DNA of 64,000 nt. It comes from an uncultured Pseudomonadales bacterium (GTDB lineage: Bacteria; Pseudomonadota; Gammaproteobacteria; Pseudomonadales; Azotimanducaceae). Position numbers and translations under genes: made by a program. The stretch covers positions 1,736,001 to 1,800,000 of the forward strand of contig OY282447.1 in the NCBI GenBank assembly GCA_958296165.1, in the 5' to 3' direction. Shown piece by piece: positions 60,947-64,000 of this stretch. The notes beneath the pieces were generated by a model. The model saw only the letters and a program-made list of their open reading frames with translations. It had not been told where the DNA came from and searched no databases. Each line of letters starts with the position of its first letter. Position 1 is the first letter of the stretch.

Positions 60947-61861
60947 TCACTGGTCGGCACCCAACGCATCAAGCACCAACTCCATAGCCGCCGCAGCATC
61001 AATGCCATAAGCAACCTGCGCAGTCGGCTCCCCGCGTCGCCTAGTCACACGCTCATCCACCACCGTCATGCCGCGCGTCAGCTTACCTTCGGTCTCGACC
61101 GCCACGGCACGCGGTTCGGCGTCAATCAAATGCGGATGCGTCACGGCCAAAACCGCACATGGGTCGTGCAACGCCGCGTTGCGCTGGCCGATCAGCTCTT
61201 CCATGCGGTTGTGCAGGTGGTCGAACACCTGCGCGGCGAATGTGGCAAGCGGTCTATCCATCGCTCGCAGGCGTTCCACCGTGCTATCCGTCGTGCGTAG
61301 CTGATGGGTGAGATTGAGGCCGCACATGATGATGTTTGCGCCTGAGGCGAACACTTTGGCAGCGGCTTCGGGGTCCGCGAAGATGTTGAACTCGGCTTTC
61401 GGCGTGGCGTTGCCGCTGTCGACGCTGCCACCCATCAAAGAGATGCCAGCGATGCGGTGAACCCAATCCGGGTCGCGTTCGATGGCAAGCGCAATGTTGG
61501 TGAGCGGGCCGATCGGCACGACCCAAACGTCTTCGGCCGCGGCTTCGAGCAGAAAGCCCACCGCATCCTCGCTGGCCGGTGTGCGACCGTGTTCGATGCG
61601 ATCTACGCCGCCCAAGCCGTTTACGCCATGCACCCTCGCAGCGTGGATGGGGTCGCCGACGAGCGGCCTGGCGGCGCCTACATGCACTGGCGTGTCCACG
61701 TTCAAGAGCGCGGTAACCAGCAAAGCGTTGTCGGTAACCGCGTCGAGCGGGGCGTTGCCGCTTACAGTGGTGATGCCAAGCACCTCGGCGTGGCGTTGCG
61801 CGAGGATGATGGCGATGGCGTCGTCGTGGCCAGGGTCGCAATCGATGATGAGGCGTTTCAT
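60947..61861 (-). CDS. Inosine-uridine preferring nucleoside hydrolase family protein
   Basis: A 304-residue calcium-dependent ribohydrolase. LIIDCDPGHDDAIAIILA is the DxDxGxDD metal motif; VSGNAPLDAVTDNALL, VPIGPLTNIALAIERDP, LMGGSVDSGNATPKAEFNIF and a late Asp in ALHDPCAVLA complete the site. ATG 61861 overlaps the stop of the CoA transferase gene by ATGA. Purine versus pyrimidine preference cannot be read. Confidence 0.93.
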   Translation of the reverse strand: MKRLIIDCDPGHDDAIAIILAQRHAEVLGITTVSGNAPLDAVTDNALLVTALLNVDTPVHVGAARPLVGDPIHAARVHGVNGLGGVDRIEHGRTPASEDAVGFLLEAAAEDVWVVPIGPLTNIALAIERDPDWVHRIAGISLMGGSVDSGNATPKAEFNIFADPEAAAKVFASGANIIMCGLNLTHQLRTTDSTVERLRAMDRPLATFAAQVFDHLHNRMEELIGQRNAALHDPCAVLAVTHPHLIDAEPRAVAVETEGKLTRGMTVVDERVTRRRGEPTAQVAYGIDAAAAMELVLDALGADQ

Positions 61862-63138
61862 GTGTATTCCTTGAGTTCGTCGCTGAGTTGATCACGGAAG
61901 TTCGGGTGAGCAATGGCGATGAGTGCCTCGGCGCGGGCTTGTTCGCTAGCGCCGCGCAGGTGTGCAACGCCGAACTCCGTTACCACCATATCCACATCCG
62001 TTCGTGGCGCGGTCACGAGAGCGACGCGGTTGACGATGCGCGAGATGCTGCCGCCACGCGCCGTCGCGGTCATGGCGATTATGGAGCGCCCGCCTTTAGA
62101 CATCCGCGCTCCACGCATGAAGTCCACGGCGCCGCCTGGGCCGGAAATCTGCCGCCCGGCCACCACTTCTGCGTTCGCTTGGCCATGCAAGTCCACCTCC
62201 ACGGCCGAGTTGATGGAAACGAAATTGTCGATGTTGGCGATCACGCGAGTCTCGTGCGTAACGTCCGCGCCCAACAGCAGCACGTCCGGCCGCCGCGCTA
62301 GCTCGTCATACAGCTCGGCACTGCCAAGCGCCATGGCGGTAACGTGGCGCTTGGGCAGATAGGTCTTGGCCGCGCCCGTGAGCACGCCCCGTTCGATCAG
62401 CGCCATGCCGCCATCGTCCAGCAGGCCGCCGTGCCAGCCTAGGTCGTTCTTGTTTTCGAGCGCGGCCAGAATCGCCGCTGGAATGGCACCGATGCCGGTT
62501 TGCACACAGTCGCCGTCGCGCACTAAGTCGGCGACATGGCCGGCGATGGCGGCTGCGGCTTCGTCTACCGCTGGCGCCGCGAATGCGACCGGGCCGCAAT
62601 CGCTCTCGATCAGGTAGTCAATCGCAGCCGCGTCCACGCGCGGTGCGCCGGCCGGCGCCGGCAGGGCTTGGTTCAGTTCCGCAATCACCAGCGAAGCGGA
62701 AGAGAGCACGGCGTCGTGGAAGTCTGCGTTGGGGCCCAGCCGCAGCTCACCCGCAGCATCGCGGGCTACCTGCACGAGTGCGACATCCAAGCGCTCGGTG
62801 CGCAGATAGTCGAACACGTCGCGCATGTGCATCGGCACGAACTGTATGCGACCCATCGCGTAGCTGTCGCGCAGGTGCGGCGTGAGGAAGAAGGCGACCA
62901 TGTTCGCCTGCGCATGCAATGCCGCGAAATCCGTTCGGTTCAGGCCAGGCAGGGGGAATTGCAGGAACGTCACGCCGCGCGCCGCTGCCGGCCGTTCCCG
63001 CAGCGCCGCCACCAAAGCGCGCGGTTCGTTGGAGCTGCCGGCCACGAAGACGCGCATGCCGGGTTCGAGCAGGTCGGCGAGCGCGGCGACGGAAACAGCC
63101 TGCATGGCGAGACGGGGCGCTAGGGACGGAAAGCGCAT
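61858..63138 (-). CDS. Acetyl-CoA hydrolase/transferase family protein
   Basis: A 426-residue CoA transferase/hydrolase. VFVAGSSNEPRALVAALRER near the N-terminus; GDCVQTGIGAIPAAILAALE, DLGWHGGLLDDGGMALIERG, and VSINSAVEVDLHGQANAEVV with the catalytic Glu. GGAVDFMRGARMSKGGRSII closes the second domain. ATG 63138 is used; ATG 63105 is an alternative. The last bases overlap the nucleoside hydrolase start. Confidence 0.9.
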   Translation of the reverse strand: MRFPSLAPRLAMQAVSVAALADLLEPGMRVFVAGSSNEPRALVAALRERPAAARGVTFLQFPLPGLNRTDFAALHAQANMVAFFLTPHLRDSYAMGRIQFVPMHMRDVFDYLRTERLDVALVQVARDAAGELRLGPNADFHDAVLSSASLVIAELNQALPAPAGAPRVDAAAIDYLIESDCGPVAFAAPAVDEAAAAIAGHVADLVRDGDCVQTGIGAIPAAILAALENKNDLGWHGGLLDDGGMALIERGVLTGAAKTYLPKRHVTAMALGSAELYDELARRPDVLLLGADVTHETRVIANIDNFVSINSAVEVDLHGQANAEVVAGRQISGPGGAVDFMRGARMSKGGRSIIAMTATARGGSISRIVNRVALVTAPRTDVDMVVTEFGVAHLRGASEQARAEALIAIAHPNFRDQLSDELKEYT

Positions 63139-63240
63139 TGTCTCACGCCGCTGCGGTCGTGCGGTACGCATTCGCAATGGTCGCAATGGTCCGAGGTTTC
63201 AATGCCTCCTAGTCCAACCGCAAACGCTCCCTCTTTGGCG

Positions 63241-63642
63241 TCAGGCCACGAGCGAGAAGAGGCGGCTGCCGGCGGCTGCTCGACGGTCGAATGTGTAGGT
63301 TTGCGCGCACCCTCGTGCGTGGTTGCGGTGCGCGATCAAGCCGTCCGCGAAGTCGACGCCGGCCGTCTCGAACTCGCGCAACGCCGCCCAAGCCGCCTCG
63401 CGATCTTCCACTAGGAACTCGGCCGTCAGCAGGACCTGCCGGATCACCGCTGCCACGACGGGCTTTTCGTAGCGGTAGGCGGCAGTCAGAACCCAAACCA
63501 ACTCCACCAAGACCGGAACGCTGACGTATCCGGGTGCCTGCGCAGTACACCGCCCTTCGATGAGATAGGCCGCGGCGCGTGCCTGTTCGGCGTCGTCTTG
63601 AACGATGTAACGCACCAAGACGTTGGTATCGAGCCCGATCAC
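63241..63642 (-). CDS. vapC: PIN-domain ribonuclease toxin, VapC-like
   Basis: A 133-residue PIN nuclease. The first acidic residue is in IGLDTNVLVRYIVQDD; SVPVLVELVWVL has the Glu; DFADGLIAHRN and TYTFDRRAA the later Asp residues. GTG 63642 starts 5 bases after the antitoxin stop. Paired with an AbrB-type antitoxin. Confidence 0.92.
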   Translation of the reverse strand: MIGLDTNVLVRYIVQDDAEQARAAAYLIEGRCTAQAPGYVSVPVLVELVWVLTAAYRYEKPVVAAVIRQVLLTAEFLVEDREAAWAALREFETAGVDFADGLIAHRNHARGCAQTYTFDRRAAAGSRLFSLVA

Positions 63643-63647
63643 GCGAG

Positions 63648-63887
63648 TCAGCGCCGGCGTGCGGCAGCCTTGGCGACGGCCTCGTCCATCGCCTCAACGC
63701 TGAGCGGGGTTTCCGGTCTCGGCACCATGCCCTTCAGTTGCGTCACCGGTGCCGTAACGGGCGTGACGCGCAAGCTGCCATCTTCTTCGAGCATGAAGTC
63801 GACCTTGTCGCCAGGTCTAAGGTGCAGCTTGTCCCGAATTGGCTTGGGGAACGTCACTTGGCCCTTGCTCGTCATGGTCGCTTGCAT
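63648..63887 (-). CDS. vapB: AbrB/MazE-type antitoxin, VapB-like
   Basis: A 79-residue swapped-hairpin DNA-binding antitoxin. MQATMTSKGQVTFPKPIRDK and LHLRPGDKVDFMLEEDGSLR form the AbrB domain; the acidic/helical tail (LSVEAMDEAVAKAAARRR) would bind the toxin. ATG 63887 is preferred over an upstream in-frame start because the operator lies between the two. Confidence 0.9.
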   Translation of the reverse strand: MQATMTSKGQVTFPKPIRDKLHLRPGDKVDFMLEEDGSLRVTPVTAPVTQLKGMVPRPETPLSVEAMDEAVAKAAARRR

Positions 63888-63900
63888 TACTTCGCCCAAA

Positions 63901-63922
63901 TGCCTTACATGTAGGTAAGGCA
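63901..63922. promoter_or_regulatory. Candidate vapBC operator
   Basis: TGCCTTAC and its complement GTAAGGCA flank a 6-base centre: an inverted repeat with perfect 8-base arms 14 bp upstream of vapB. Placement suits autorepression by the VapBC complex. Confidence 0.65.
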
Positions 63923-63950
63923 CGGTAGAATACATCTGGGCGCGGGTCAA
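63922..63950 (-). promoter_or_regulatory. Candidate vapBC promoter
   Basis: Read on the minus strand, TTGACC is followed after 17 bases by TACCGT, then directly by the operator palindrome. A good -35, a weak -10, and ideal spacing. Confidence 0.45.
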
Positions 63951-64000
63951 GGGTCTGAGCCCAATCGCAGGGGCAGGCGGCCCCGGCCAACCGCAGGAGC

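Overview
The window is a GC-rich stretch of a Gram-negative bacterial chromosome, most likely an uncultured gammaproteobacterium. Evidence: an lpxH-type lipid A gene, a TonB-dependent receptor, the tesA/ybbA/ybbP divergon, ttcA, an ispA-type prenyl synthase, folD, ptsN-npr, hpf, mreB and dciA. The many acyl-CoA dehydrogenases, SDRs and phytanoyl-CoA dioxygenases recall free-living or sponge-associated marine lineages, but that is inference. I saw no rRNA, tRNA or CRISPR array.

Layout. 1-5.6 kb: a truncated amidohydrolase, then a restriction-modification fusion (nuclease N-terminus + N6-adenine methylase + target-recognition domain) with an IS5-family element in its last codons and an ISAs1-family element just upstream. 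5.7-12.1 kb: TonB receptor, three phytanoyl-CoA dioxygenases and an SDR. 12.1-16.6 kb: RsgA, an AbiEii-like nucleotidyltransferase with an uncharacterised partner, an M48 protease and a secreted glycine-rich peptide. 16.7-24.1 kb: housekeeping block (tesA/ybbA/ybbP, ttcA, ispA-like, lpxH, folD). 24.2-41.1 kb: lipid and small-molecule metabolism (acyl-CoA dehydrogenases, SDRs, beta-lactamase-fold and alpha/beta hydrolases, a trans-sulfuration enzyme, an HpcH/HpaI aldolase, a DUF1537 kinase) with recQ, an Uma2 protein, an ankyrin protein and CreD. 41.1-51.8 kb: an uncharacterised 608-residue coiled-coil protein, mreB, nitronate monooxygenase, an amidohydrolase, an IS481-family element, ptsN-npr, a Rieske oxygenase, hpf, a VOC protein and dciA. 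51.9-64 kb: hipBA with a 44-codon tandem duplication inside hipA, an acyl-CoA dehydrogenase, an S9 oligopeptidase, a bacterial GPP34, an AT-richer restriction island with a MITE and a decayed methylase, a nucleoside hydrolase/CoA-transferase pair, and a vapBC-like module at the right edge.

The common thread is a stable core interleaved with a turnover-prone accessory fraction. There are three complete IS elements of different families, each with a recognisable target duplication, one ISAs1-derived MITE, two restriction loci (one clipped, one decayed) and three toxin-antitoxin-type operons. Several operons show 4-base stop/start overlaps (ATGA or GTGA), implying translational coupling: the AbiEii pair, ptsN-npr, VOC-dciA, hipB-hipA and CoA transferase-nucleoside hydrolase. 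The strongest leads for something undescribed are the 608-residue protein, the AbiEii partner, the stand-alone HsdR-N-terminal protein and the peptide/M48 pair.
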